A stretch of 64,000 bases of DNA from Actinostola sp. cb2023 (Eukaryota; Cnidaria; Anthozoa; Actiniaria; Actinostolidae). The notes beneath the pieces are model-generated. The model searched no databases, was not told the DNA's origin, and was given only the letters and a program-made list of their open reading frames with translations. Positions 23,801-36,800 of this stretch are shown here, piece after piece. Location: positions 592,001 through 656,000 of the forward strand of contig JAUJYZ010000948.1 of NCBI GenBank assembly GCA_033675265.1. Reading direction: 5' to 3'. The stretch's first letter is position 1. The number at the start of each line of letters is the position of its first letter. The position numbers and the translations under genes are program-made.

Positions 23801-26800
23801 AATCCAGGTCAAATTTACCCCCATTAACTAGAACCCCCGCTAACTCAAACTATCAGCATCATTGTGCGCCTGTATGGCTTTGACTCGACCATGTTAGCTG
23901 CTTTGTTCGTAAATTAACAGGATGATATGGTTAGTCCATCAAAAGTATTACAAAGACCCTTGCAAGAATGGGTATATCTCATATCTGATCAACAAATGCA
24001 TTCCTCACACAGACACCTCTCCTGAATGGAACACTTCCCATGCACCACACTACAGTCGATTGTAAAACCTATAAAACCTACATAATTAAATATCAGAGAA
24101 ATTCCACACTAAAAAACAACATACCTGGGAGAAATACTCCTCTGCTATTCGTTCTGCCCACACCTTACAGAGATACCTTGGTCTTGCAGGGTTTGCAATG
24201 TCTGCACACTTTATTAACATTCGTTTGATCAAGGTGCGGTTCTCTGGGGTGGTTAGTGCTGTTGTCGAGGAGGCGGTAGAGTCTGGAGTGCCACGCCCAC
24301 TATGCTGTTGACGAGAAACAAGAAAATAATTTATTACAAAACAGAAACAAAACTGAAATCATCAAAAAGGTTGTCCACCCTAGAGAGAGGGCCGTCCACC
24401 CTAGAGGGATGTCCACCCTAGAGATCGGGTCTTCCAACCTAGAGATGGTTATCCACCCTAGCAAGAGGATTGTCCGCCCTAGCGAGAGGGCCGTCCACCC
24501 TAGAGGGCTGTCCACCCTAGAGAGTGGGTCTTCCAGCCTAGAGAGATGGTTGTCCACCCTACAGAGAGGGTTGTCAACCCTAGAGAGGGTTTCCACCCTT
24601 GAGAGGGCTTTCACCCTTGAGAGGGCTTTCACCCTTGAGAGGGTTTTCCACCCTAGAGAGGGTCTTCCGCCCTAGAGATGATTGTCCACCCTAAAGAGGG
24701 TTTTTCACCCTAGAGAGGGTCTTCCGCCCTAGAGATGGTTGTCCACCCTAGCGAGACGATTGTCCACCCTAGCGAGAGGGTCTTCCACCCTAGAGAGATG
24801 GTTGTCCACCCTAGCGAGGATTGTCCACCCTAGTGAGAGGGTTGTCAGGGTTTTCCACCCTAGAGAGAGGGTCTTCCACCCTAGAGAGATGGTTGTCCAC
24901 CATAGAGAGATGGTTGTCCACCCTAGAGAGATGGTTGTCCACCCTAGAGAGGATTGTCCACCCTAAAGTGATGGTTGTCCACCCTAGTGAGGGTTGTCCA
25001 CCCTAGAGAGGGTTGTCCTCCCTAGAGAGATGGTCCTCCACCCTAGAGAGAGGGCCATCTACCCTAGAGAGATGGTCGTCCACCCTAGAGAGAGGGTTGT
25101 CCACCCTAGAGAGATGGTCCTCCACCCTAGAGATGGCTTGAAAATCAATATTCCAAATGAGTGTAATTACCGTGTTTAATAAAGTTGTTATTCATTCATT
25201 CATGGCTGTCCACCCTAGAGAGAGGATCGTCCACCCAAGAGAGGGACCGTCTTCCACCATAGAGAAAGGGTCTTCCACCCTAGAGAGATGGCTGTCCACC
25301 CTAGAGAGGAACGTCCACTCAAGAGAAGGATGCCACCCAAGAGAGATGGTCATCCACCCTAGCGAGAGGGTTGTCCACCCTAGTGAGAGGGTATCCACAC
25401 TAGAGAGATGGTTGTCCACCTTAGAGAGGGGTTGCCCACCCTAGAGAGATGGTTGTTCACCCTAGAGATATGGTTCTCCACCCTGGAGAGATAGAAAAGC
25501 AGGGTCTTCCACCCTAGAGACAGGGTCTTCCACCCTAGATAGATGGCTGTCAACCCTAGCGAGAGGGTCTCCACTCTAGAGAGATGGTTGTCGAAAACAC
25601 CAAAATCAAGAGAGTCGACCACACCAAATCCCTTGGTCTCATTATAGATGATCGGCTCTCTTGGAGTAAACACATTCACGAAATATGTAAGAAAATTGCT
25701 TCGGCTATAGGTGCACTTAAACGACTAAGACCCTTTGTCACTCAGGCGGTCGCTATCCTGGTCTATAAAGCACTAATTTTACCACACTTTGATTATTGCA
25801 GTGCAGTATGGGATGGACTAAGCGGCCATCTGAGTGACAAAATTCAAAAACTGCAAAATCGTGCGGCAAGGGCTATCATGAGGGCAAACTATGACACCAG
25901 CTCTAGCGTTCTTCTTGAAGAATTATGCTGGGACACTCTGTCTGTTCGCCGAAAAAAACAAAAAGTAACACTTATGTTTAAGTCCATCCATGAATTAGCC
26001 CCACAATACTTACAAGACCTCTTTACTCTTCGCCACACCAATTATAATTTACGAAATTCTGATATTAAACTCGCACTGCCCAAGCCACGCACTAACTACC
26101 TTAAGCGAAGCTTTTCTTACAGCGGTGCTAAACTGTGGAATGACTTACCACAAAGTATCAGGTCAATCAGCTCGCTTGGTCAATTCAAGAGAGAAATTAA
26201 CGGAATTTTATGATCATTTAATTCCCACACGGCAATCACGTAAAACAGTAACATATGATGTAACTTATTTTTAATATTTTAGATAACCATTGTATTGTAT
26301 TTCTACTGATGATTTTACCGTGTTTATAAATAAACTTTATGTATGTATGTATGTATGTTGTCCACTCTAGAGAGGGTCTTCCACCCTAGAGAAAGGGTCT
26401 TCCACCCTAGAGAGATGGCTGTCCACCCTAGAGAGGAACGTCTACCCAAGAGAAGGACGCCACCCAAGAGAGATGGTTGTCCACCCTAGCGAGACAGCTG
26501 TCCACCCAAGCGAGAGGGTTGTCCACCCTAGCAAGAGGGTTGTCCACCCTAGCGAGAGGGTTGTCCACCCTAGAGAGAGGGTTGTCCACCCTAGAGAAAG
26601 GGTTGTCCACCCTGGAGAGACAGTTGTCCACCCTAGAGAGAGGGTTGTCCACCCTAGATAGAGGGTTGTCCACCCTAGAGAAAGGGTTGTCCACCCTGGA
26701 GAGATAGTTGTCCACCCTAGAGAGAGGGTTGTCCACTATAGAGAGATGGATGTCCACCCTAGAGAGAGGGTTGTCCACCCTAGAGAAAGGGCCTCCACCC

Positions 26801-29800
26801 TAGAGAGAGGGTCCCCACCCTAGAGAGAGGGTTGTCCACCCTAGAGAGATGGTTGTCCTCCCATAATATGTTGACTCTATAACTCTAAAAGTTAATGTTT
26901 ATTTCAACAAAATCGAAATCAAGAAATGACTTACCACAGAATGAACTTCATCCATACTGGACGATCTTCTCTTATTGATGCTATTAACAAACTTGGATAA
27001 GTGTTCAAAGTGCCGCGTCATCTCGGTGGCCATAACCATATCAATAATTGACTGTCGAACTGTACGGAAATCATCTCTGAAAATTAACAAATCATCCCAC
27101 AAATAAATGTAAGGGCTATTTTTTATATTACGTGTAAATATTGTTTTGGCACCCTTACTTGAGATGCTCAAAAGTGTGACCTATTGTCACCGATAAGAGC
27201 CAATAAGCTGCCAACATGGCTATACATTCAATGATTTTATGTCAAGGCAGAAGTATTTTTAACACATTCAAGGTGGTCCCATATTTCTATGTCACACTTC
27301 TGATAATTTAATACTTAGGAACTACAAATTATTGCAATAACTAGTCCCATTGTTACAGGTACAATTAAAGTGAGTCTTGGCATTAGCTTGTTTAGGTCGA
27401 GGGTCTTACCTATTGCATATCAAAATAAAATTGATTATCGAGAGACGAGGGACTTTCTATTAAATATGGTGGAATGATACCTCTTGTAATGAAATTCCAT
27501 AATTTAAATTTTAAATATTCAAAACAAGATACTGTAAAACCTCAAAAAGAAGCCCAGTGGGCTTAATCTCAAGAAGAAGCCCATCTCGAAAAGAAGCCCC
27601 CTCTCGAGTTTGCAAAAGAAATCTCAAAATGAATTAAGCCCATCTCGAAAAGAAGCCCATGTACGTTTACAGTGAAAAGGAATGTCAAAGTAACATAAAT
27701 GGTTTATGGTTTAGGTGATTTAATGTATTTTGATGATCGTTCATTGAAATAATGATGTTCTTGTTTGTCGACATGAGTTTGTTTTACATAAACCGAATTT
27801 CATGGTTGAAAAATGTCTTCAGTATATATAGTCAATAGTTGTAATATTTTTGGTCGAAGCCAATCTCAATATTTGCAACATTCATTTCGAAAAGAAGTCC
27901 CCTTCTTGAGTTTGCAAAATTAATCTTGAAAAGAAGCCCATCTCGAAAAGAAGCCCACCCAAGGGTCCTAAACAGAAAAGTTGAGGTTTAACTGCAATAC
28001 TATTGTTTCTGTCTCATTTTCAGTGTATATAATATTTGTATTAAGGACAGCATGTGATAATAAGAATTAGTTTTAAATTTTGACGTAAAATACCATATGT
28101 GTATAGTTAAAATGATTTAGTATTTTATAGTAGCTTAGCGACCAGGCCTCAATTTTTTTATTTTTTATTTTCAAGATTCGCCCATAGGGCAGGTGTTGTA
28201 TAATAGGACACGAAGTCCCCTTAGGTCTCTAGGTCTCATGCAGAATCCATGCTTATCCTATGCGCATTTAGTTGAAAGTTTGAAACTCAGAGAACTGTTT
28301 ATTCTTACAAGTCTTTATAAAACAGTCACATCGATGGCATCATCAACTATAATAAAATGTTTATTCGCTCCCATGAGGTATATTCAGTCCCCTCGCAATA
28401 AACAGAGCCTGGCAAAGATCCCCCAGTTTAACATTTACAATGAATCACAGATGTTGGTTCAATTACTTACACATCTAGACCGAGGAAGATGTTGGACTTT
28501 TCTTCTTTAGCTGTGAGCTTAAATGCCAGTGCAGCATGGTGGCTTTCTAGCACAGCGATATCATTGTAAAGAATTGCAAGTTCACTACCATCATTACACA
28601 GAAATGAGTTTGTGTATCCTGGGTGGTCAACGTCATGCACGATGGCAGCTATCAGTGATGCAACCTCATCTAGAGGTTCTAATACAGCCTGTATTAACAA
28701 AACAAAAACGATCAAATACTCCACTTTTTATAGTAGGTGTTCCAGAGTTGGCATGGTAACTGACTCAATTTAAACACTGTGCCGACTATACCACATGCTA
28801 AATCACATCACATGCCTTGCTGTTTTGATGCTAGTTAAGCTAGAGCTGCCCACTTTTTAACTAAAGCCTGTAAAACCAAAACCAACCCTAGTGTAGAAAA
28901 GAGTAACAAACTGCAGTACAATGGCAAAACTAAGAATAAAGACAGACCCCCCTCCCCCATCCCCTCATCCCCCACCCTAAAAGATATTGGTATAAGCAGG
29001 GGAGGACATTGACATGGACTTATGGCATGGTCACAGTATGGACAGAATATACACACTTGAAAAACATTAGCTAAACTATGCCACCATTGAATTACAGTCT
29101 ACCAACACCTCCCCACAATGGCCACAATTTCCAGGGATTTTTGTCCCAGTTACCGGTAGCTGCACAACAGTCCTGGCTATTGTTCTATTGTCGTTCTATG
29201 TATTGTTTTTACATAGAAAAAAACAATAGCAGCCAGGACAATTTTTGCAGCTGCACGAAGACCTGTTACCATCAAACCCATGTTGCTATTGTTGTTGATA
29301 CCTCTCTACACAGCCACTTCTACATCTACATTTATTGAGTCGGTAATGGTCATTAGACATCATACACGAATTAAAAATTCATAAAAGAATTAAACTAAAA
29401 TGCGACACTTCTACACAATGGCCACAAGATTTTGTCCCAAGGTGGCCATCTGAAAACAACTCCATGATAGCACAAACACACTCACCTTGACCCTTTCTTT
29501 ATCCAGGAATATAGCAGTGGCATGAAGTACATCGGCTGCATGGGTAGAGTTATGATATGCATTTTCCAGATGATAATTAGCTTCTATTAACTGTTGGAAA
29601 CAATGGTAATTGGTCATTGGTCCACTTATGCAGGTTCTACTGTATTTGCAATCATACTATTTTTCACTACTACTGTTACCTGTAACCAGTTTTTCAAAAC
29701 GTCTTCACCTATGTTCAGTTTTTCACAGACACAAAACTTGTCGAGGAGTTTCATCCCCAAATAGAAAAGTGGCCTGAAAGAAAAGAATAACATTTTATTT

Positions 29801-30656
29801 GTTGTATTTTATTTATACAGTGGCTGTGCTGTTTTCTAGAATATGAATGAGTCCTTGCCATTCCGTGACCATGTTGAGTCCATGACGTGCCATGCCATGA
29901 CAGTGCAGTGATATGTCATGACTGTGCCATGACCGTGCCATGCAGTGATGTGCCATGACCATGACTTTGTCCATGCCGTGACCATGACATGTCAGTGCCA
30001 TGACCGTGCCATGACCATGCCATGACCATGCCATGACTGTGCCATAACCATGACTTTGTCCATGCTGTGACCATGACCATGCCGTGACCATGACATGTCA
30101 GTGCCATGACCATACCATGACTGTGTCATGACCATGCCATGCAGTGATGTGCCATGACCATGACTCTGTCCATGCCGTGACCATGACTTTGTCCATGCCG
30201 TGACCATGACTTGTCAGTGCAATGACCATGCCATGACCATGCCATGACTGTGCCATGACCGTGCCATGACCATGCCATGACTGTGCCATGACCATGCCAT
30301 GCAGTGATGTACCATGACTTTGTCCATGCCGTGACCATGACATGTCAGTGCCATGACCATGCCATGACTGTGCCGTGATTTCACGGTCACACACTTACTC
30401 TGCACCCACTTGTCTTAAGTGTCAAGCCATGATATTATTGCTTTATTTGGTTCAAACTCTTCATACCTGTGATTGGAGGCTTTTTCAAGCTTGAGTATAT
30501 CAAAGTCCCAATCATCTACATCGACCATTGCATTACTAGCTTCAGGAGGTATTATGGCTTGGTGGCTGATGTGGGCAAGTCTCCCAGTATCCCTCGGATG
30601 CAGAGGGTGACTTGGTTTTGCAATGTCACAACCAGACCTTCGTCGACCCTGTAATA

Positions 30657-30710
<54 letters not shown>

Positions 30711-30718
30711 GTAATAAC

Positions 30719-30753
<35 letters not shown>

Positions 30754-30782
30754 TAATAACAATAATAATAATAATAATAATA

Positions 30783-30814
<32 letters not shown>

Positions 30815-33800
30815 GTAAAGACTTTATTTAAACAAGGGTAGTACTAAATAGTATAAAAATACTAATAAACTTGTAGCCCTCAAATATATCTACAATATAA
30901 TTAATAAATAAAAACTATATGATATGTATACAATATTAAAATATTAAGATTATTGTTGAAAATGGTTGAAAATGGTTAAGAGAAAGCTGCTGATCTAATA
31001 AAAAATGGATAGAATGATTTTTAAACGATTTAACAGTTGCTAACTTTCTCATATCTAGTGGAAGACTGTTCCAGAGTTTCGTGGCGGAAGCGCTAAAGGT
31101 CCTACCACCTTCTGTTTTACCCTCAAAAGCGGGGCATATTATATTTTGCATATCTAGTATGGCTATTATGTCTTTCGTTAATTAATATCAACAAATAGAA
31201 TTGATCTCAATAAACTGAGTCATAAAATAATGTAGCTTCATAACTGACTGTGACTACTTGGGGGTGACCAGTAACTGTGGTTATATATAGCTAATTGCAT
31301 AATCGTTGTCGGGTTGAAAATCATAAATGATAGAAGCTGAGACCACAAGGATGGATGGGAAATCAGTTCATGACCCGCATTACATACAGATATATTCAAT
31401 GTTCTCGTAGTTTTGAAGGTATATGAGCTATTTAACTAAGAACCTACAAGTCTGGATAAAAAGGTCGATCATTTGACGGTGTTATTTGAGAGTTTTAATT
31501 TCCCAGAATTCCTTTTGGTCATAGCTTTCATGATTTTCAAACCGACAACGATTATTCAATTAGCTATATGCTTGTACATTATTGAATTTTACATTATCTT
31601 GTACTTTAATTATTATTATTATTATTATTATTATTTTGTTTCTGATTTAGAAATGCCTCCAGCAAATCAAAGATTATCGATTCTTATAATAATTTAATAG
31701 TTTCCCCTCTTTTTCTATACTTTCATTTCTATCACAATAGCATTTAATTACTTCAATAATTGAAATATTTATTAATAATTAATATTTATTAATAATGATT
31801 AATTATATTTATCTTTTGTATATTTTTTACTCCTGTATACAGCTAATTGCATAATCGTTGTCGGGTCGAAAATCATGAAAGCTATGACCAAAAGGAATTC
31901 TGGGAAATTAAAACTCTCAAATAACACCGTCAAATCATCGTCCTTTTTATCCAGACTTGTAGGATCTTAGTTAAATAGCTCATATACCTTCAAAACTACG
32001 GGAACATTGAATATATCTGCATGTAATGTAGCTTAATGTGGCTCATGAAATGATTTCCCATCCATCCTTGCGGTCTCAGCTTCTATGATTTATGATTTTC
32101 AACCCGACAACGATTATGCAATTAGCTATATATGACATCTATGTAAATGATATATTTGATATAATGACCTAATAATTTGTAATATATATTGTAGATAGTC
32201 AGCTGACTAGCTTAGTATAGCCTATACAGGTTAATTCTAGTCAGCTCGCACTTAATTATAAGGATCTTTTATTTTTGTATATTTTATTGTAATGTATCTA
32301 ATGGTGCCAAATAAAAATAAAAATAATAAAAATGGTCATAAGACAACATGAACAGGGTGGCACATTCTGACTCTAGTTACTTGATAGTAACTTCATGTAT
32401 TAATAAAGACAATCAGAGCAAATTTGAGATAAAAGTTTGTTGTCTGAGTAGTATTAACTGATGTACAGTTACTTGATAGTAACTTCATGTATTAATAAAG
32501 ACAATCAGAGCAAATTTGAGATAAAAGTTTGTTGTCTGAGTCAGAGTAGTATTAACTGATGTACAGATACCGCATGTCTCCCCAAAGTACAACACTTTGC
32601 ATGCATTCATAATTGTATTGTGTTCTAGAGAGGATGAGAATAGTAGTAAGTTGAATAGTTCAAACCATCATCATACATTGGTCATTAGGCCACCAACAAG
32701 GTCGTTAGCCATCGCATCATCAGCATCTGGTGCAATGTTGCCAGCAAACACAGGTGAATAAAGTTCAGCAGTTCGTAATATTTCCTAGAAAAGAGACACA
32801 AATAAATAGAAATCATTACATACTGTACAGTCTCCTGTACCTTCACAGTATCGTCATCACTACCACCACCATCATCATCATGACAATCAACTGCACTATC
32901 GTCATCATTACCATCATGACCATCAACTGCACTATCGTCATCATTACCATCATCATCATGACCATCAACTGCACTATTGTCATCATTACCACCATCATCA
33001 TCATCATGACCATCAACTGCACTATCGTCATCATTACCACCACCATCATCATGACCGTCAACTGCACTATTGTCATCATTACCACCATCATCATCATCAT
33101 GACCATCCACTGCACTATCGTCATCATTACCATCATCATCATCATCGTGACCATCAACTGTACTATCATCATCATTACCACCATCATCATCATGACCGTC
33201 AACTGCACTATTGTCATCATTACCACCATCATCATCATCATGACCATCAACTGCACTATCGTCATCATTACCACTGCCATCATCATGACCATCAACTGCA
33301 CTATCGTCATCACTACCACCATCATCATCATGACCATCAACTGCACTATCGTCATCACTACCACCACCATCATCATCATGATCATCAACTTCACCACCAT
33401 CATTGATCACAACTACCACCACCATCATCATTAGTAATACAACAATCATCACAAACTACCACTATCATGACCATCAAATTTGCTTTCATCGAATCTTCAA
33501 CCAGACAACTGCAACCATCTTAATCACCTCCATCATTTGTCACCTGTCATAACTATCATCATCTTCATCACCGTCATCACCACCACCATCATCATGATCA
33601 CAATCATCTTCATTGTTATCCTAAGACAACACCAATAACACCATCATCACAATCATCATCACTACCACCACCACCATCATCACCACCATCATCATCATCA
33701 CCACCATCATCACCATCATAACTCACTACTTTAAATCCTATTCACTGAGTGTTCTGTAATCAAACCTACCATAACTCTGTCTAGTGCATGGACCACTGTT

Positions 33801-36800
33801 ACAGGGCTGTTTTCTTGAGCTGCATTCAACATGTTAATGACCTTCAAAGAAAAAACAAACAAACAAACAAACAATACCATCAATAAATCTACTAAATCTC
33901 TGGAGCACATTATATATTTATTAAATTATGGAAACAATAGATGGCATATGCCGGTAATTTAACAGAAACATTCAATCCTAAACTCATCTTAAAATCCATT
34001 TCAATTCGCTTTTTCCATATAGAGCGGGAAACTGGGTTAGAGTTGAGACCGCAAAGCATGTATGGATTGTTTGGAAGGACAGAATCACATTCGACTATTG
34101 ATAACTAGTCTGTAATACCTTGGTTATAGGTGCCTCTATTCTTAGTCTGTATGTGTCTAGATGACTAGTCTGTAATACCTTGGTTATAGGTGCCTCTATT
34201 CTTAGTCTGTATGTGTCTAGATAACTAGTCTGTAATACCTTGGTTATAGGTGCCTCTATTCTTAGTCTGTATGTGTCTAGATAACTAGTCTAGTAATAAG
34301 TCTGTAATACCTTGGTTATAGGTGCCTCTATTCTTAGTCTGTATGTGTCTAGATGACTACTAGTCTGTAATACCTTGGTTATATGTGCCTCTATTCTTAG
34401 TCTGTATGTCTAGTCTATATAGGTGCCTCTATTCTTAGTCTGTAGATGACTAGTCTGTAATATATAGGTGCCTCTATTCTTAGTCTGTATGTGTCTAGAT
34501 AACTAGTCTGTAATACCTTGGTTATAGGTGCCTCTATTCTTAGTCTGTATGTGTCTAGATAACTAGTCTGTAATACCTTGGTTATAGGTGCCTCTATTCT
34601 TAGTCTGTATGTGTCTAGATGACTAGTCTGTAATACCTTGGTTATAGGTGCCTCTATTCTTAGTCTGTATGTGTCTAGATGACTAGTCTGTAATACCTTG
34701 GTTATAGGTGCCTCTATTCTTAGTCTGTATGTGTCTAGATGACTAGTCTGTAATACCTTGGTTATTGTGCCTCTATTCTTATATGTGTCTAGTGCTAGTC
34801 TCTATTCTTAGTCTGTATGTGTCTAGATGACTAGTCTGTAATACCTTGGTTATAGGTGCCTCTATTCTTAGTCTGTATGTGTCTAGATGACTAGTCTGTA
34901 ATACCTTGGTTATAGGTGCCTCTATTCTTAGTCTGTATGTATGTGTCTAGATAACTAGTCTGTAATACCTTGGTTATAGGTGCCTCTATTCTTAGTCTGT
35001 ATGTGTCTAGATAACTAGTCTGTAATACCTTGGTTATAGGTGCCTCTATTCTTAGTCTGTATGTGTCTAGATAACTAGTCTGTAATACCTTGGTTATAGG
35101 TGCCTCTATTCTTATTCTTAGTCTGTATGTGTCTAGATAACTAGTCTGTAATACCTTGGTTTGGTTATAGGTGCCTACCTTGGTTATATTCTTAGTCTGT
35201 ATGTGTCTAGATAACTAGTCTGTAATACCTTGGTTATAGGTGCCTCTATTCTTAGTCTGTATTGACTGTCTAGATGACTAGTCTGTAATACCTTGGTTAT
35301 AGGTGCCTCTATTCTTAGTCTGTATGTGTCTAGATTACTAGTGTGTAATACCTTGGTTATAGGTGCCTCTATTCTTAGTCTGTATGTGTCAAGTAACATT
35401 TGTAGTCTTGATTACTGTTGTTATTAGGTTACTAGGTTACAGGTTACTAGGTTACTAGGCTACAGGTTACTAGGCTACAAATTACTAGGCTACAGGTTAC
35501 TAGGTTACAGGTTACTAGTCTACAGGTTACTAGGTTACAGGTTACTAGGTTACAGGTTAGGTACTAGGTTACAGGTTACAGGTTACTAGGTTACTAGGCT
35601 AAGGTTACTAGGCTACAGGTTACTAGGTTACAGGTTACTAGGTCTACAGGTTACTAGGTTACAGGTTACTAGGTTACAGGTTACTAGGTTACAGGTTACT
35701 AGGTTACAGGTTACTAGGTTACAGGGTTACTAGGTTACAGGTTACTAGGTTACAGGTTACTAGGTTACAGGTTACTAGGTTACAGGTTACTAGGTTACAG
35801 GTTACTAGGTTACAGGTTACAGGTTACTAGGTTACAGGTTACTAGGTTACAGGTTACTAGGTTACAGGTTACTAGGTTACAGGTTACAGGTTTACTAGGT
35901 TACAGGTTACTAGGTTACAGGTTACTAGGTTACAGGTTACTAGGTTACAGGTTACAGGTTACAGGTTACTAGGTTACAGGTTACTAGGTTACAGGTTACT
36001 AGGTTACAGGTTACTAGGTTACAGGTTACAGGTTACTAGGTTACAGGTTACTAGGTTACAGGTTACTAGGTTACAGGTTACTAGGTTACAGGTTACTAGG
36101 TTACAGGTTACTAGGTTACAGGTTACTAGGTTACAGGTTACTAGGTTACAGGTTACTAGGTTACAGGTTACTAGGTTACAGGTTACTAGGTTACAGGTAC
36201 TAGGTTACTAGGTTACAGGTTACTAGGTTACAGGTTACTAGGTTACAGTTACTAGGTTACTAGGTTACAGGTTACTAGGTTACAGGTTACTAGGTTACAG
36301 GTTACTAGGTTACAGGTTACTAGGTTACAGGTTACAGGTTACAGGTTACAGGTTACTAGGTTACAGGTTACTAGGTTACAGGTTACTAGGCTACAGGTTA
36401 CTAGGCTACAGGTTACTAGGTTACAGGTTACTAGGTTACAGGTTACTAGGTTACAGGTTACTAGGTTACAGGTTACTAGGTTACAGGTTACAGGTTACTA
36501 GGTTACAGGTTACTATGTTACAAGTTACTAGGTTACAGGTTACTAGGCTACAAGTTACTAGGCTACAGGTTACTAGGTTACAGGTTACGAGGTTACAGGT
36601 TACAGGTTACTAGGTTACAGGTTACTATGTTACAGGTTACTAGGCTACAGGTTACGAGGTTACAGGTTACTAGGTTACAACAACAAGATATCAGATACTT
36701 GTATATTCAAGTCAGACTAAAACCTTACCATTAGGTAATGAATCTAATGGTTCTCTGTGTACTGTGCCTGTGTTTGGCTGTATATAAAAGAAAGAGTATG

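Larger units (their letters stand above)
20834..30648 (-). other. PDE8 catalytic-half exons
   Basis: Exons: 30467-30648 (linker, [15 protein letters not shown]), 29680-29773 ([13 protein letters not shown]), 29486-29590 ([13 protein letters not shown]), 28471-28688 ([21 protein letters not shown]), 26935-27076 ([20 protein letters not shown]), 24125-24304 ([20 protein letters not shown]), 23154-23234 ([14 protein letters not shown]), 22547-22595 ([16 protein letters not shown]), 21561-21637 ([16 protein letters not shown]) and 20834-20995. All metal-binding and catalytic residues of class I phosphodiesterases are present: HNSTH, HDVDH and the Asp of CAD. The invariant purine-clamp Gln is the last codon of 23154-23234 (PRSQ). 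The CAD region reads [10 protein letters not shown] where human PDE8A has CADVSNPCRP. The final exon is a 53-residue Ser/Thr-rich tail with no domain. Confidence 0.95.

Noticed and set aside
24300..26778. Many open frames with STLERGL, VHPRER or VDNPLSR repeats on both strands
   Set aside because: They arise from a 21-bp intronic minisatellite whose unit length is a multiple of three.
29813..30405. Overlapping frames of HGHGMVMA type
   Set aside because: CATGAC minisatellite artefacts.
32685..33452. 234-255 residue frames rich in Asp/Gly or Ile/Thr
   Set aside because: CAT-triplet minisatellite inside a PDE8 intron; only the exon at 32677-32784 is coding.
34101..36680. CRISPR array
   Set aside because: The direct repeats have no unique spacers, the DNA is eukaryotic, and one array is a PDE8 exon repeat.
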